From: Staphylococcus massiliensis CCUG 55927
Lineage (GTDB): Bacteria > Bacillota > Bacilli > Staphylococcales > Staphylococcaceae
DNA: 64,000 nucleotides
Assembly (NCBI RefSeq): GCF_000298075.1
Contig: NZ_JH815593.1
Span: forward strand, 603,674 to 667,673
Reading direction: 5' to 3'
Part shown: in pieces, positions 29,023-39,600 of the stretch
Numbering within the stretch: the stretch's first letter is position 1
Layout of the letters: each line of letters begins with the position of its first letter
Translations under genes and position numbers: made by a program
The notes under the pieces: generated by a model
Databases searched by the model: none
The model's input: only the letters and a program-made list of their open reading frames with translations
What the model was told of the DNA's origin: nothing

Positions 29023-29997
29023 TTATATATTATAAGAGATATCGTCTTCAAAATCAACCGATAATAAATACTTTGCACGTTCTTTATCTTGATTCATTTG
29101 TTCAACAAGCGGATCGATACCATTAAATTTTTGTTCAGGTCTTAAATAATGATGCCAGAATACAATGACACGTTCACCATAAATATTCTCATCAAAGTCA
29201 AAAATATTCACTTCAATTACAATGTGCGACGTATTAGGATCGTGGAATGTAGGTTTAACGCCTACATTACAGACACCGCGGTAAACCTGGTCACTCGGTC
29301 CAATAGCTAAGCTTACGGCATATACGCCTTTTTTAGGTAATACGAAATCATCGCTTGGCTCAATATTTGCCGTAGGAAAGCCGATTGTACGCCCACGTTT
29401 TTCACCTTGAACAACCGTACCTTTAATTTGATAACGGTATCCAAGTTGTTCATTTGCATATTGAAGCTCGCCTTCTTTTAGAGCTTTACGAATCGCAGTT
29501 GTAGAAATTTTTTCATCATTTAAATCTTCCTTACCAACAACTGTACAGTTAAAATGATTGTCTAACGCCTGTAGTACCGCCATATTACCTTTACCAAACT
29601 TTCCAAAGGTAAAGTCAAAGCCAGCAATAACTTCTTTAACATTATTCTGAATGAGATACTGATCAATAAATGCTTCAGCAGTAACACTCGCGAATCGTGA
29701 TGAAAAGTTCACGACTAAACAATAATCGATACCCATTTCTTCAATCATTTCAAGTTTATAAGGTAGTGGTGTTAAGTAATCAGTACGCTTACGCTCAGGA
29801 TTTAATACAACAGATGGATGAGGGTCAAACGTCATAACTGCTTTTTTCAATCCTTCACGAGAAGCGATTTCATCTAATTTTTCGAATACCTTTTGATGCC
29901 CTCGATGTAATCCATCGAAAAAGCCAAGGGCCATCGCGATGTTTTCATTGATAAATTGTTCTTTTTGAATCGGATGTGTAATTTCAATAACTTCCAT
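29023..29997 (-). CDS. ribF: Bifunctional riboflavin kinase / FAD synthetase
   Basis: Converts riboflavin to FMN and FMN to FAD. The N-terminal FAD synthetase domain has GFFDGLHRGHQ (about 25-35) and TFDPHPSVVL (about 57-66). The C-terminal riboflavin kinase domain (about 185-310) has GRTIGFPTANI and KKGVYAVSL. At 324 aa the length is typical. The ATG at 29997 has AAAGGAG seven bases upstream, and 12 bases separate it from the truB stop. Part of a truB-ribF transcript. Confidence 0.96.
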   Translation of the reverse strand: MEVIEITHPIQKEQFINENIAMALGFFDGLHRGHQKVFEKLDEIASREGLKKAVMTFDPHPSVVLNPERKRTDYLTPLPYKLEMIEEMGIDYCLVVNFSSRFASVTAEAFIDQYLIQNNVKEVIAGFDFTFGKFGKGNMAVLQALDNHFNCTVVGKEDLNDEKISTTAIRKALKEGELQYANEQLGYRYQIKGTVVQGEKRGRTIGFPTANIEPSDDFVLPKKGVYAVSLAIGPSDQVYRGVCNVGVKPTFHDPNTSHIVIEVNIFDFDENIYGERVIVFWHHYLRPEQKFNGIDPLVEQMNQDKERAKYLLSVDFEDDISYNI

Positions 29998-30009
29998 GCC
30001 AATACTCCT

Positions 30010-30927
30010 TTAATTGAAGACCTTTTTTGGTTTAAGTTCATCATTTTTAGAAGGATGAATTTCATAGATAGCGAGCGCTTTGTTCGTTCTAATATCCTTC
30101 ATAACACATATATCTTTAATATCTTGTTTAAAGTAACGTCGCTTAAATTTTTGCCCATTTAGAATTCGTTTAACTAATTGGTCATCATCAATTTCAATTG
30201 TTAACAATGCATTCAATCCATATTCTAATGGAAATAATTCAGACTGTAACTTCTCTTGCTCATGTAACGTTCGAATCTCTTCTAGTGTAAAGCTATCATT
30301 TAAATTAAAGCCACCACTATTCGTACGCTCAAGTTGATGCATGTGCGCTGGCTTACCAAGCTTACGGCCGATATCAGTTGCGAGTGTTCTAATATACGTA
30401 CCCTTACCACATGTCACTTCTATTTCAAAATATAGCATATCATCCTGATAGTTTAAGTCACCTAAACGCGCGATTTTATGAATATAGATTTGGCGTTCAG
30501 GTCGTTCTACGGTTTCATTGTTACGCGCATATTCATATAAACGTTTCCCTTTAACCTTTACAGATGAATACATTGGCGGTATTTGTGTCGTTTCACCTAA
30601 AAATGAAGCTAAAACGTCATCAATTGTCTCATTAGAAAACGCATCGACCTCAATCGCTTCAGAATCCAATACGTCGCCCGTTTGATCCTCTGTCGTTGTA
30701 CTTTGACCAACCGCTATGGTTGCACGATACGTTTTACCCATTTCCATGATATATTCACTGACTTTAGTAGCACTACCTATACAAACAGGTAATACACCTG
30801 TAACTTCTGGATCTAATGTACCAGTATGACCGACCTTTTTCGTTTTCAAAATTTTTCGTAGTTTGAAGACTACATCATGACTCGTAAGCCCTTTAGGTTT
30901 ATTTACAGGCAAGATGCCGTGATACAT
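30010..30927 (-). CDS. truB: tRNA pseudouridine-55 synthase
   Basis: Isomerises U55 in the T-loop of tRNAs. The catalytic aspartate is D39 in [23 protein letters not shown] and the [13 protein letters not shown] motif (about 175-187) follow. At 305 aa it is full length. ATG at 30927, with AGGGAAGTG upstream. A terminator-like hairpin separates it from rbfA, so truB-ribF may have a promoter of its own, which I could not place. Confidence 0.96.
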   Translation of the reverse strand: MYHGILPVNKPKGLTSHDVVFKLRKILKTKKVGHTGTLDPEVTGVLPVCIGSATKVSEYIMEMGKTYRATIAVGQSTTTEDQTGDVLDSEAIEVDAFSNETIDDVLASFLGETTQIPPMYSSVKVKGKRLYEYARNNETVERPERQIYIHKIARLGDLNYQDDMLYFEIEVTCGKGTYIRTLATDIGRKLGKPAHMHQLERTNSGGFNLNDSFTLEEIRTLHEQEKLQSELFPLEYGLNALLTIEIDDDQLVKRILNGQKFKRRYFKQDIKDICVMKDIRTNKALAIYEIHPSKNDELKPKKVFN

Positions 30928-30964
30928 ACTTTCACTTCCCTAAACGATATTTACATAAAAAATA

Positions 30965-30989
30965 AGCCGAGACATTACCTATCTCGACT
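30965..30989 (-). terminator. Terminator between rbfA and truB
   Basis: Stem AGCCGAGA / TCTCGACT (one mismatch), followed on the minus strand by TTATTTTTTAT. Confidence 0.7.
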
Positions 30990-31004
30990 GTTTTGTATGG
31001 TATA

Positions 31005-31352
31005 TTAATCTTTTTTGTGTAAATCTTGAATCATTTTTTCAATTTTATTACCATATTCAATCGATTCATCATATTCAAATTCAAGTTCTGGTACAATACG
31101 TAAACTTAAACGGTTTCCAATTTCTGATTTTAAAAAGCCTTTTGCTTTTTCTAAACCTTTAAAAGTATCTTCACGTTCTTTCTCACTACCTAGAACAGTT
31201 AAGAATACCTTAGCTTGTGATAAATCGCTTGTAACGCGTACATCTGTAATTGTTAAGAAACCAATTCTAGGATCTTTAACTTCATTATTAATGATGTCCA
31301 TTAATTCTTGCATCATTTGTTGACCTACACGTTCACTTCGCATATTACTCAT
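31005..31352 (-). CDS. rbfA: Ribosome-binding factor A
   Basis: A 115-aa late 30S assembly factor of KH-like fold. It reads through the family pattern [40 protein letters not shown] and [17 protein letters not shown]. The ATG at 31352 has GAGGTG five bases upstream. In S. aureus rbfA directly follows infB; here a small unknown gene lies between them. Confidence 0.95.
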   Translation of the reverse strand: MSNMRSERVGQQMMQELMDIINNEVKDPRIGFLTITDVRVTSDLSQAKVFLTVLGSEKEREDTFKGLEKAKGFLKSEIGNRLSLRIVPELEFEYDESIEYGNKIEKMIQDLHKKD

Positions 31353-31415
31353 TTTCTCACCTCATTTATTTATTATGGTAAGATGCTTCTTATTATAAAA
31401 ATTATAGACTAGAGT

Positions 31416-31730
31416 TTACCTATTCGTCAATTGACTCCTTTTCATGATCTCGTCAATAACGCCCTTATCCTTAATCGATCTTATAGTTACAGATTCTTTA
31501 TGATAATCAAAACTCAGATGATAGTGATTGAAAGATTTATGGCATTCTACATTTCGCATTTCTCTAAAGCGGAACGTATCTAAATAAAGTGGGTAAATCG
31601 GAGCTAATGGTTCGAATGTCACACTTGTTTCAGATAATATGACGTGACCTGGTATCGAAATCTTTCGAAATAAGTTAATTTCACGACGACATTTATATTT
31701 GGTTTCTTGATTAGATTTTAATTCAGTCAT
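31416..31730 (-). CDS. Hypothetical protein (104 aa) between infB and rbfA
   Basis: I do not recognise this protein. It is soluble, with a strand-rich pattern (KISIPGHVILSETSVTFEPL, FRFREMRNVECH, YHLSFDY) that resembles a small PH/GRAM-like fold; this is only a visual impression. ATG at 31730 with AGAGGATG upstream, and a TATAAT about 30 bases before the start. It has no counterpart at this position in S. aureus as I remember that genome, so it may be lineage-specific. Confidence 0.72.
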   Translation of the reverse strand: MTELKSNQETKYKCRREINLFRKISIPGHVILSETSVTFEPLAPIYPLYLDTFRFREMRNVECHKSFNHYHLSFDYHKESVTIRSIKDKGVIDEIMKRSQLTNR

Positions 31731-32044
31731 ATTTGTTCACATCCTCTACTCTTATTATATAGCGGTAGCAGACATATAAATATGACTTTTTTATTAAATA
31801 TTTACGTCGTGTGATTTGTATATTCCCTCTTTGAAAATGAACTTCAAATTTTCATTCCTTAAATCTATTTTCCTTTTCAAAAAGCAAAATAGAAGGAGCG
31901 AATGTGAAGTCAACAAACTCCCTATTTCGCTCCTTAAGAATCATCTAGCTCTATAATATTAAGCATCTTTCAAACGAACATAGATAAAGTAAAGTAATAA
32001 CCTTTAAGGCTAGAACTTACTTAATCCCGTCGTTCGAAATCGTG
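31731..32044. other. Intergenic region between infB and the 104-aa gene (314 bases)
   Basis: No gene is seen. It contains the infB terminator hairpin (31894-31934) and a possible -10 box (TATAAT on the minus strand near 31755) for the downstream small gene. The rest is AT-rich and unremarkable. Confidence 0.65.
31894..31934 (-). terminator. Terminator of the rimP-nusA-infB operon
   Basis: Perfect nine-base stem AGGAGCGAA / TTCGCTCCT, followed on the minus strand by TCTATTTTG. It lies about 110 bases after the infB stop. Confidence 0.72.
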
Positions 32045-34156
32045 TTATCTTTCAATTTCTACCATTACAAATGCTTCGATAATGTCGCCTTCTTTAAGGT
32101 CATTATAGTTAGAAATTGTAATACCACATTCATAACCTTTAGCAACTTCTTTAGCATCGTCTTTGTAACGTTTAAGGGTATCTAATTCGCCTTCGAATTG
32201 AACAATACCATCACGAATAATTCTTACACCAGAATCACGTGTGATTTTACCGTCTGTTACGTAACTACCAGCGATTGTACCTACTTTAGATACTTTGAAT
32301 GTTTGACGTACTTCTGCTTGACCGATAACTTTCTCTTCGTATTCAGGGTCAAGTAGACCTTTCATCGCTGATTCAATTTCTTCAATAACGTTATAGATAA
32401 CACGGTGTAAACGCATATCTACGTTTTCAGCTTCTGCTGCACGCTTAGCACCAGCATCTGGACGTACGTTAAAGCCGATGATGATACCGTTTGATGCATT
32501 CGCTAATGTTACGTCTGATTCATTGATTGCACCTGTTGCAGTATGAATAATACGTACATTAACACCTTCAACATCAATCTTCATAAGTGAAGCAGATAAT
32601 GCTTCTACAGAACCTTGAACGTCACCTTTGATGATAACGTTTAAGTCTTTCATTTCACCTTGTTTCATTTGTTCAAATAAGTTATCAAGTGAAACGTTTT
32701 TACTTTCTTGACGTTGATTTAAGATATTTTCTTGATGACGTGCTTCACCGATACGGCGTGCTTGTTTTTCATCTTTGAATACAACGAAGCGGTCACCTGC
32801 TTGAGGTACGTCATTAATACCTGTGATCTCAACTGGCGTAGAAGGTCCTGCAGATTTAATACGTTGACCTAAGTCATTTACCATCGCACGAACTTTACCG
32901 TAAGCATTACCAACTACAATCGCATCACCTACGTTAAGTGTACCGTTTTGTACTAGTAATGATGCAGCTGGACCTCTTGATTTATCAAGTTCCGCTTCAA
33001 TCACCGTACCAACAGCGCGTTTATCTGTATTAGCTTTAAGCTCTTGAACTTCTGATACAAGTACTAACATTTCAAGTAAGTCATCGATACCTTCACCATT
33101 TAAAGCTGAAAGTGGAACGAAAATGGTATCGCCACCCCAGTCTTCAGGGATAAGACCATACTCAGTTAATTCTTGCATCACTCGATCTGGATTAGCAGTT
33201 GGTTTATCGACTTTATTCACTGCCACGATAATAGGTACATCTGCTTCTTTCGCATGGTTAATCGCTTCAATTGTTTGTGGCATTACACCATCATCTGCCG
33301 CAACCACTAAGATCGTAATATCAGTTACTTGAGCACCTCTAGCACGCATCGTCGTGAATGCAGCGTGTCCTGGTGTATCTAAGAATGTAATTGTTTTACC
33401 ATCGTTCTCAATTTGGTAAGCACCGATATGTTGAGTGATACCGCCTGCTTCACCTTCAGTAACACGTGTATCACGGATAGTATCTAATAATGTCGTTTTA
33501 CCATGGTCAACGTGACCCATGATTGTAACGATTGATGGACGTTCAATTGCATTTTCATCTTCTTCGTCTTCATCATCAAAATAAGTTGATAAGTCTTTGT
33601 CGTCAACAATAACTTCTTCTTCAACTTCTACACCATAATCTGAAGCAATTAACTCTAAAGCTTCAACATCAAGTGATTGGTTGATATTAGCCATAATACC
33701 AAGCATAAATAACTTCTTGATGATTTCAGAAGAATCAACGTTCATTTTCTCAGCTAACTCACCAACAGTGATGCCTTCTTGATAATAGATTTTCTCTGGA
33801 ATCTCTTTCTTTTCTTTAGGCTCAGCTGATTGCTTGTTATTTTTCTTATTGTTTTTGTTGTTCTTTTTATTTTTGTTATTTTTCTTGTTGTTTTTCTTGT
33901 TCTTAGGTTGGTTTTGGTTCTTTTGATTCTTTTGGTTGTTGTTCTTTGTGTTTTTATTTTGTTGTTTGTGATTATCTTGAGTTGATGCAGTGTCTTTGTT
34001 GGATTTAAATACTTTATCTAAAGCTTTGACTTGATCCTCTTCAAGTGCTTGCATGTGATTGGAAACTTCCACGTTCATCTTTTTTAATTCATCTATAATA
34101 TCTTTACTTTTTAAGTTTAATTCTTTTGCATATTCGTAAATTCGTTTTTTACTCAT
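32045..34156 (-). CDS. infB: Translation initiation factor IF-2
   Basis: A GTPase that brings initiator tRNA to the ribosome. It is 703 aa from the ATG at 34156 (AAGGAG seven bases upstream, four bases after ylxQ); an upstream in-frame extension overlaps ylxQ and is rejected. The N-terminal IF2N domain (about 1-50) is followed by a low-complexity Asn/Lys run (about 55-115), a second IF2N, and the G domain with [12 protein letters not shown] (about 213-224), DTPGH and NKVDKP. Domains II-IV complete the protein. It is the last gene of the rimP operon. Confidence 0.96.
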   Translation of the reverse strand: MSKKRIYEYAKELNLKSKDIIDELKKMNVEVSNHMQALEEDQVKALDKVFKSNKDTASTQDNHKQQNKNTKNNNQKNQKNQNQPKNKKNNKKNNKNKKNNKNNKKNNKQSAEPKEKKEIPEKIYYQEGITVGELAEKMNVDSSEIIKKLFMLGIMANINQSLDVEALELIASDYGVEVEEEVIVDDKDLSTYFDDEDEEDENAIERPSIVTIMGHVDHGKTTLLDTIRDTRVTEGEAGGITQHIGAYQIENDGKTITFLDTPGHAAFTTMRARGAQVTDITILVVAADDGVMPQTIEAINHAKEADVPIIVAVNKVDKPTANPDRVMQELTEYGLIPEDWGGDTIFVPLSALNGEGIDDLLEMLVLVSEVQELKANTDKRAVGTVIEAELDKSRGPAASLLVQNGTLNVGDAIVVGNAYGKVRAMVNDLGQRIKSAGPSTPVEITGINDVPQAGDRFVVFKDEKQARRIGEARHQENILNQRQESKNVSLDNLFEQMKQGEMKDLNVIIKGDVQGSVEALSASLMKIDVEGVNVRIIHTATGAINESDVTLANASNGIIIGFNVRPDAGAKRAAEAENVDMRLHRVIYNVIEEIESAMKGLLDPEYEEKVIGQAEVRQTFKVSKVGTIAGSYVTDGKITRDSGVRIIRDGIVQFEGELDTLKRYKDDAKEVAKGYECGITISNYNDLKEGDIIEAFVMVEIER

Positions 34157-34160
34157 ATAA

Positions 34161-34478
34161 TCACTCCTTACTATATTCATCCAGCAAGGACAATAGTTTT
34201 TTCGAAAAACCATTATCCGTAATTCCTACATTCACTCGCTCCCCTTTACCAATTGCTTCACCTAACTCATGACGTTGGCCGAAAAATCTAAGCGGGACTT
34301 GATAGGTATTACATTTATTTTTCATTACTTTAATTGCGTTGTCACTCGCATCATGAGGTAGAATGACTAATTTGACCTGGCGTTTTTTTAAGCTATTTAC
34401 AATAACGTCTTCCCCTGTTTTGACTTTTCCTGCACGCATCGCTAACCCTAAAAAGTTAAGAATTTGCGTCTTCATCAT
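34161..34478 (-). CDS. ylxQ: YlxQ, L7Ae-family RNA-binding protein
   Basis: A 105-aa L7Ae/L30e-type protein, likely binding kink-turn RNA; it is regularly found between ylxR and infB. The pattern [17 protein letters not shown] (10-26) and [13 protein letters not shown] are typical. Its ATG overlaps the ylxR stop codon (ATGA), with only a weak ribosome site, so translation is probably coupled. Confidence 0.9.
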   Translation of the reverse strand: MMKTQILNFLGLAMRAGKVKTGEDVIVNSLKKRQVKLVILPHDASDNAIKVMKNKCNTYQVPLRFFGQRHELGEAIGKGERVNVGITDNGFSKKLLSLLDEYSKE

Positions 34479-34759
34479 TTCGGAATCTCTTCACGATAGA
34501 TTAAGCGAATAATCTCTTTATAAACAGGCTCTAAAGTTTCTTGATTACTTTTAAAGAACTTTTCAAGTGTTTCTTGTTCTTGTGCCTTTTCAACAAGATT
34601 TAAGTCCTTTGAAACATACGCGCCACGTCCTTGCTTCTTGCCAGTGCCGTCCGCAAAGATGTCGCCTTCTTTATTTTGAACGACACGAATCATGTCTTTC
34701 TTAGGTTTCATTTCTTGCGAGAGAATACATTTTCGCATTGGGATCTTCTTTTTCTTCAA
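34475..34759 (-). CDS. ylxR: YlxR (RnpM), RNA-binding protein of the nusA operon
   Basis: A 94-aa DUF448 protein. The conserved PMRKCILSQEMKPKKDMIRV (7-26) and GKKQGRGAYVSK (40-51) are present. B. subtilis YlxR was recently described as an RNase P modulator (RnpM). The start is TTG (34757-34759), seven bases after GGAGGG; a later ATG would remove the conserved start. It is the third gene of the operon, between nusA and ylxQ. Confidence 0.9.
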   Translation of the reverse strand: MKKKKIPMRKCILSQEMKPKKDMIRVVQNKEGDIFADGTGKKQGRGAYVSKDLNLVEKAQEQETLEKFFKSNQETLEPVYKEIIRLIYREEIPK

Positions 34760-34775
34760 TGACTATCCCTCCAAA

Positions 34776-36047
34776 TTAAGCTTCGTCTTCGTTTTTAGCA
34801 ACTGATTCATTATCTTCAGAAGTCTCATTGTCGTCATCTTCTGTAGCTGTCTCAGTGCTTTCTTCTGTAGTTGTTTCCGTACTGTCATCAGTAGTTGTTT
34901 CGACTTGTTCGTCAGAAGTAACGTCTTGTTCTTCTATAGTAGTATCTACATCTTCTTCTAGAACGTCATCATCTGCTTCTTCAGTCTCTTGTACAGGATA
35001 AATACCTGCTTCACGAGCATCCGTTTCAGATTTAATATCTATTTTCCAACCTGTTAATTTAGCCGCTAAACGTGCGTTTTGACCACGTTTACCAATTGCT
35101 AAAGATAATTGATAATCAGGTACTACAACTGTAGTTGATTGATCAGCTTCATCAACAATAACAGATAGTACTTGTGATGGACTTAAAGCATTGCGTACGA
35201 ATACTTTAGGGTCTTCACTCCATTGAACGATGTCGATTTTTTCGCCACCTAATTCTTCAACTACCGCTTCAACACGCGCACCTTTAGACCCTACGCATGC
35301 ACCTACTGCATCGATATCTTCGTTATCAGAGTGTACACTGATTTTAGAACGGTCGCCAGCTTCACGTGCTACAGATTTCACAATAACTGTACCCTCGTAA
35401 ATCTCTGGAACCTCTTGTTCAAATAAACGTTTTAAAAGCCCAGGATGACTTCTTGAAACATAGATTTGAGGTCCTTTAGTAGTTTGTTCTACTTTATTGA
35501 CATAGACCTTAATGCGTTCATTCGGAATATAGCTTTCATTAGGACTTCTTTCAGCCTCAGATAACACAGCTTCAGTACGACCTAAGTTAACGTATACATA
35601 TCTATGGTCTACACGGTCGATTAAACCTGTCATAATGTCTTCTTCTTTATCAATAAACTCATCATAAAGAATTTCACGCTCAGCATCACGTAAGCGCTGC
35701 ATAACTGCTTGTTTAGCTGCTTGTGCACCCACACGACCGAAGTCTTTAGGTGTAACATCTTCTTCATAGATGTCGCCTTCTTCGTAAGCTGGGTTTTTCT
35801 CTAGTGCTGTTGAAATATGAACTTCATCACGATCGTCCATTACTTCTTCTACAACACGTTTACGTGAGATAACTCTAAATGAACCTACGTCCATATTTAA
35901 TTCTACACGTACGTTGCGCGCACTGTCGTAGTTCTTTTTATAAGCAGTAATTAATGCTGCTTCAATCGCATCAATTAAAACTTCTCTAGGAATCTTTTTT
36001 TCCTTTTCTAAATATTCAACTGCTAATAGTAATTCATTACTTTCCAC
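34776..36047 (-). CDS. nusA: Transcription termination/antitermination factor NusA with acidic tail
   Basis: A 423-aa RNA polymerase-associated factor. Domains: N-terminal polymerase-binding (1-125), S1 (about 135-200), KH1 (about 205-280, VGACVGSKGARVEAV) and KH2 (about 285-345, AIGKRGQNARLAAKL). After about residue 355 comes a roughly 65-residue tail made nearly only of Glu, Asp, Thr and Ser with loose TTTxxSTET repeats, longer than I expect for staphylococcal NusA (about 390 aa). The start is GTG (36045-36047), seven bases after AAGGAGG. B. subtilis NusA represses its own operon by promoting termination; see the leader hairpin at 36565-36590. Confidence 0.95.
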   Translation of the reverse strand: MESNELLLAVEYLEKEKKIPREVLIDAIEAALITAYKKNYDSARNVRVELNMDVGSFRVISRKRVVEEVMDDRDEVHISTALEKNPAYEEGDIYEEDVTPKDFGRVGAQAAKQAVMQRLRDAEREILYDEFIDKEEDIMTGLIDRVDHRYVYVNLGRTEAVLSEAERSPNESYIPNERIKVYVNKVEQTTKGPQIYVSRSHPGLLKRLFEQEVPEIYEGTVIVKSVAREAGDRSKISVHSDNEDIDAVGACVGSKGARVEAVVEELGGEKIDIVQWSEDPKVFVRNALSPSQVLSVIVDEADQSTTVVVPDYQLSLAIGKRGQNARLAAKLTGWKIDIKSETDAREAGIYPVQETEEADDDVLEEDVDTTIEEQDVTSDEQVETTTDDSTETTTEESTETATEDDDNETSEDNESVAKNEDEA

Positions 36048-36068
36048 TTTAGTTCCTCCTTATCACGG

Positions 36069-36536
36069 TTAAATCATAACTGCATGTCTTGCTTTAGCAA
36101 TTTTGTTTCTAGGAATTTCAATATCTTTTGTATTAGATTTAACTTTAATTTCCATGACAATCGTGTCTTCATCTACTGATTTAAGAATACCTAAATATTC
36201 TTTACTACCATCAATTGGTGCATAAAGAGAAACGAATATGGGTTGCGTGACCGCATTTTGATATTCTTTTTCCTTTTTAATCGGGCGTTCTGCACCAGGA
36301 GATGCTACGTCTAAATAATACATTTCTGGGATTGGATCTTCTTCATCCATAACTTCACTGATTTTCTCAGAAGCTAGCGTACAGTCATTTAAATCGACGC
36401 CACCAGGTTTATCTATGGAAATTCTAAGAAAATGATCTTTACCTTCTTTAACAAATTCAACTTCAACAAGGTCATAATTTAATTCATCAAGGACGGGTTG
36501 TATTATTGTTTCAACTTTTTCAGTTACTTTACTCAT
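36069..36536 (-). CDS. rimP: Ribosome maturation factor RimP
   Basis: A 155-aa 30S assembly factor. The family pattern LVEVEFVKEGKDHFLRISIDK, DLNDCTLASEKISEVMDEEDPIPE and LDVASPGAERPIKKE is clear. I chose the ATG at 36536, five bases after AAAGGAGG; the longer frame upstream (to 36602) runs through the leader terminator and is rejected. It is the first gene of rimP-nusA-ylxR-ylxQ-infB. Confidence 0.95.
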   Translation of the reverse strand: MSKVTEKVETIIQPVLDELNYDLVEVEFVKEGKDHFLRISIDKPGGVDLNDCTLASEKISEVMDEEDPIPEMYYLDVASPGAERPIKKEKEYQNAVTQPIFVSLYAPIDGSKEYLGILKSVDEDTIVMEIKVKSNTKDIEIPRNKIAKARHAVMI

Positions 36537-36564
36537 ACGAGCCTCCTTTAAAATAACAAATAGA

Positions 36565-36590
36565 AAAGAGTGGGACAAAACCCACTCTTT
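36565..36590. terminator. Terminator hairpin inside the rimP-nusA leader
   Basis: Perfect ten-base stem AAAGAGTGGG / CCCACTCTTT with a six-base loop and T-rich flanks on both sides. On the minus strand it lies about 25 bases after the rimP promoter and only about 17 bases before the rimP ribosome site. It is therefore within the leader and could attenuate the operon as well as end polC transcripts. Confidence 0.85.
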
Positions 36591-36619
36591 CTGCTGAGTC
36601 ATATTTTTTAAGCAAGTAT

Positions 36620-36648
36620 ATTATACCACAGGTTCAATGCGTTAACAA
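36620..36648 (-). promoter_or_regulatory. Promoter of rimP-nusA-ylxR-ylxQ-infB
   Basis: TTGTTA (-35, 36643-36648), 17-base spacer, TATAAT (-10, 36620-36625) preceded by TGTGG. It lies between the polC stop codon and the leader hairpin. Confidence 0.75.
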
Positions 36649-36682
36649 ATGTAACCTTTACGAACGCCTTCATATCACAACT

Positions 36683-39600
36683 TTACATATCGAATATAGA
36701 AAGTTGTGCTTTATCCGGCATGTTAGGTAATGAGCCTAGGGCATCGAGATAATCGATGACTTTTTGAGAAACACCTGCTTTTTTATTAAGGTCTTCTTTT
36801 GATAAGAAAGGTCCCTCTTCACGGGCTTCCACAATACGTTTCGCAACATTCTCACCTAGACCTGGTACTGCAATAAATGGCGGAATAAGCGTATCGCCTT
36901 CAATAATAAATTCAAACGACTGACTCTTCTCTAAATCAATCGGTTGCATACGAAAGCCACGATGCGCCATTTCATTCATAATTTCAAGAACCGTTAAGAC
37001 GTCTTTCTCTTTCTTACCAAGTTCCATAAAGCGTTGGTACATATCTTGAATCGTACTCTTAATACCTTCTTTATCTTTAATCATCGTCAGTAAATCAAAG
37101 TCAGATGCACGAACTGTAAAGTATGACGCATAGTAATAAAGTGGATAATGTACTTTGAAATAAGCGATACGTACGGCCATAAGTACATAAGCTGCGGCAT
37201 GGGCTTTAGGGAACATGTACTTAATCTTCTTACATGAATCTAAATACCAATCCGGAACGCCATTTTCCTTCATCGTTTCTTCCCATTCTTCTTTCAAGCC
37301 TTTACCTTTACGCACGGCCTCCATAATTTGGAAGGCAAGCGCTGGTTCAAGCCCTGCGTACATTAAGTAAACCATGATATCATCACGACAACCAATCGTA
37401 CCTGATAAATCACACGTACCTGAGCGCACAAGTTCCTGCGCATTACCTAACCACACGTCAGTACCATGTGACAACCCAGAAATTTGAACCAATTCTGAGA
37501 AAGTCGTTGGTTTCGTGTCCTCTAACATTTGACGTACGAACCCTGTACCAAATTCAGGTACACCAAACGTTCCAGTCTTACAAAGAATATCTTCTTCAGT
37601 TACGCCTAAACTCTCAGGACTACTAAAGATTTGCATCGTTTCTTTATCATCAACCGGTATCGTTTGTGGATCTATACCTGATAAGTCTTGTAGCATACGA
37701 ATCATCGTTGGGTCATCGTGCCCAAGTATATCAAGCTTTAACACATTATCATGAATCGAATGGAAGTCAAAGTGCGTCGTCATCCAAGCTGACGTTTGGT
37801 CATCGGCTGGATATTGAATCGGCGTGAAATCATAAATATCCATATAATCTGGCACAACGATAATACCACCAGGGTGCTGACCAGTCGTACGCTTAACACC
37901 CGTACAACCTTTAACCAGTCGGTCTACTTCAGCACCGCGTTTATGAATTCCTTGGTCATTTAAATAACCTTTCACGAAACCGAACGCTGTCTTTTCCGCA
38001 ACCGTACCGATTGTACCCGCTCTGAATACTTTATCCTCCCCGAAAAGCACTTTCGTATAGTTATGCGCTTCAGGTTGATATTCACCACTAAAGTTCAAGT
38101 CGATATCGGGTACCTTATTACCTGTAAATCCTAAGAATGTTTCGAACGGAATATCTTGGCCTTCTTTAATCAATTCAGTACCACATTTCGTGCAACATTT
38201 ATCTGGTAAATCAAATCCTGAACCAACAGAACCATCATTAAAGAATTCACTTTCCTTACATGTCGGACAAATATAATGCGGTGGTAATGGGTTAACTTCT
38301 GTAATCTCTGTCATTGTAGCGACAAAGCTTGATCCAACCGAACCACGTGAACCTACTAAGTAACCATCTTCAAGGGACTTTTTAACAAGACGTTGTGAGA
38401 TTAAATAAATAACTGCGAAGCCATTACCAATGATACTCTCAAGTTCCTTTTCAAGACGGTCAATAACGATTTGAGGTAAGTCATCACCATATAAAGCTTT
38501 CGCGTTGTTATAACTAAGTTCACGAATCTCCTCGTTCGCACCATCCATATTAGGTGTATAAAGCTTATCTTTAATCGGTACAACCTCTTCGATGCGATCC
38601 GCTAATGCATTCGGATTATCGATTACGAATTCTTTCGCTTGTTCTTCACCTAGAAAATGAAAGGCATCTAACATTTCGTCTGTCGTTCTAAAATGCGCTT
38701 CAGGTAATGTTGAACGGTTCAATGGATTACCTGGTTGTGACGCAATTAAAATCTTACGTGCGATATGATCTTGTTCGTGTAAGTAATGCACATTACCTGT
38801 CGCAATAACTGGTATGTGATTCTTCTTACCAACATCAATCAATCTGTTATAAATTTCATGCAACGTATTCGTATCTCTGATAAGTTCACGGTCGATTAAA
38901 TCTTGATATAAAGCTGGAGGTTGTATTTCGATAAAGTCATAGTACTTCGCGATACGTTCAACAGAACTTTGATCTTTCTGCATCACTGCTGTAAAGACTT
39001 CACCTTCGTCACACGCACTACCAACTAAGATACCTTCACGATATTCGTCCAGTACTGATCTTGGAATACGGGCTGTACGATAGAAATACGTCACTAATGA
39101 CGAACTTACAATCTTAAATAAATTCTTAAGACCTTGTTGATTCTGAACAATTAATGTAACGTGGCTTGGTCGCGCACGTTTATACGCATCTTCGTTAGAC
39201 AATTTTGTATTAATCTCATTATGGTTCGTAACATTGAGTTCTTTTAATTGCTTTAACATCTTAATGAAGATATAAGCTGTTGCTTCTGTATCGTAAATCG
39301 CTCTGTGGTGTTGCGTTAGTTCAACGCCATATTTCTTAGCTAAGAAATTCAAACCATGCTTACCATACTCTGTATTAACAGTACGTGATAATTCAAGCGT
39401 ATCAATAACTGCGTTTGAAGATGGTCCAAATCCTAATCGTTCATAACCTGTATCAATAAAGCCCATATCGAATGAAGCGTTATGCGCGATAAAGATACTG
39501 TCACCGACCCACGCTTTAAATTCAGTAAGCACTTCATCAATTTCAGGCGCGTCTTTCAACATATCATCTGTAATGTGCGTTAAGTTGATGATGGTCTCAG

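Noticed and set aside
33840-33960. Repeat array (CRISPR-like or tandem repeat)
   Set aside because: The repetition is codon-level low complexity encoding Asn/Lys in IF-2; there are no spaced identical repeats.
34157-34213. An N-terminal extension of infB overlapping ylxQ
   Set aside because: The ATG at 34156 has AAGGAG at ideal spacing and begins the conserved IF2N sequence.
36537-36602. A longer rimP with 22 extra N-terminal residues
   Set aside because: The extension would be translated across the leader terminator hairpin and ribosome site; the internal ATG at 36536 has a strong site and matches the family start.
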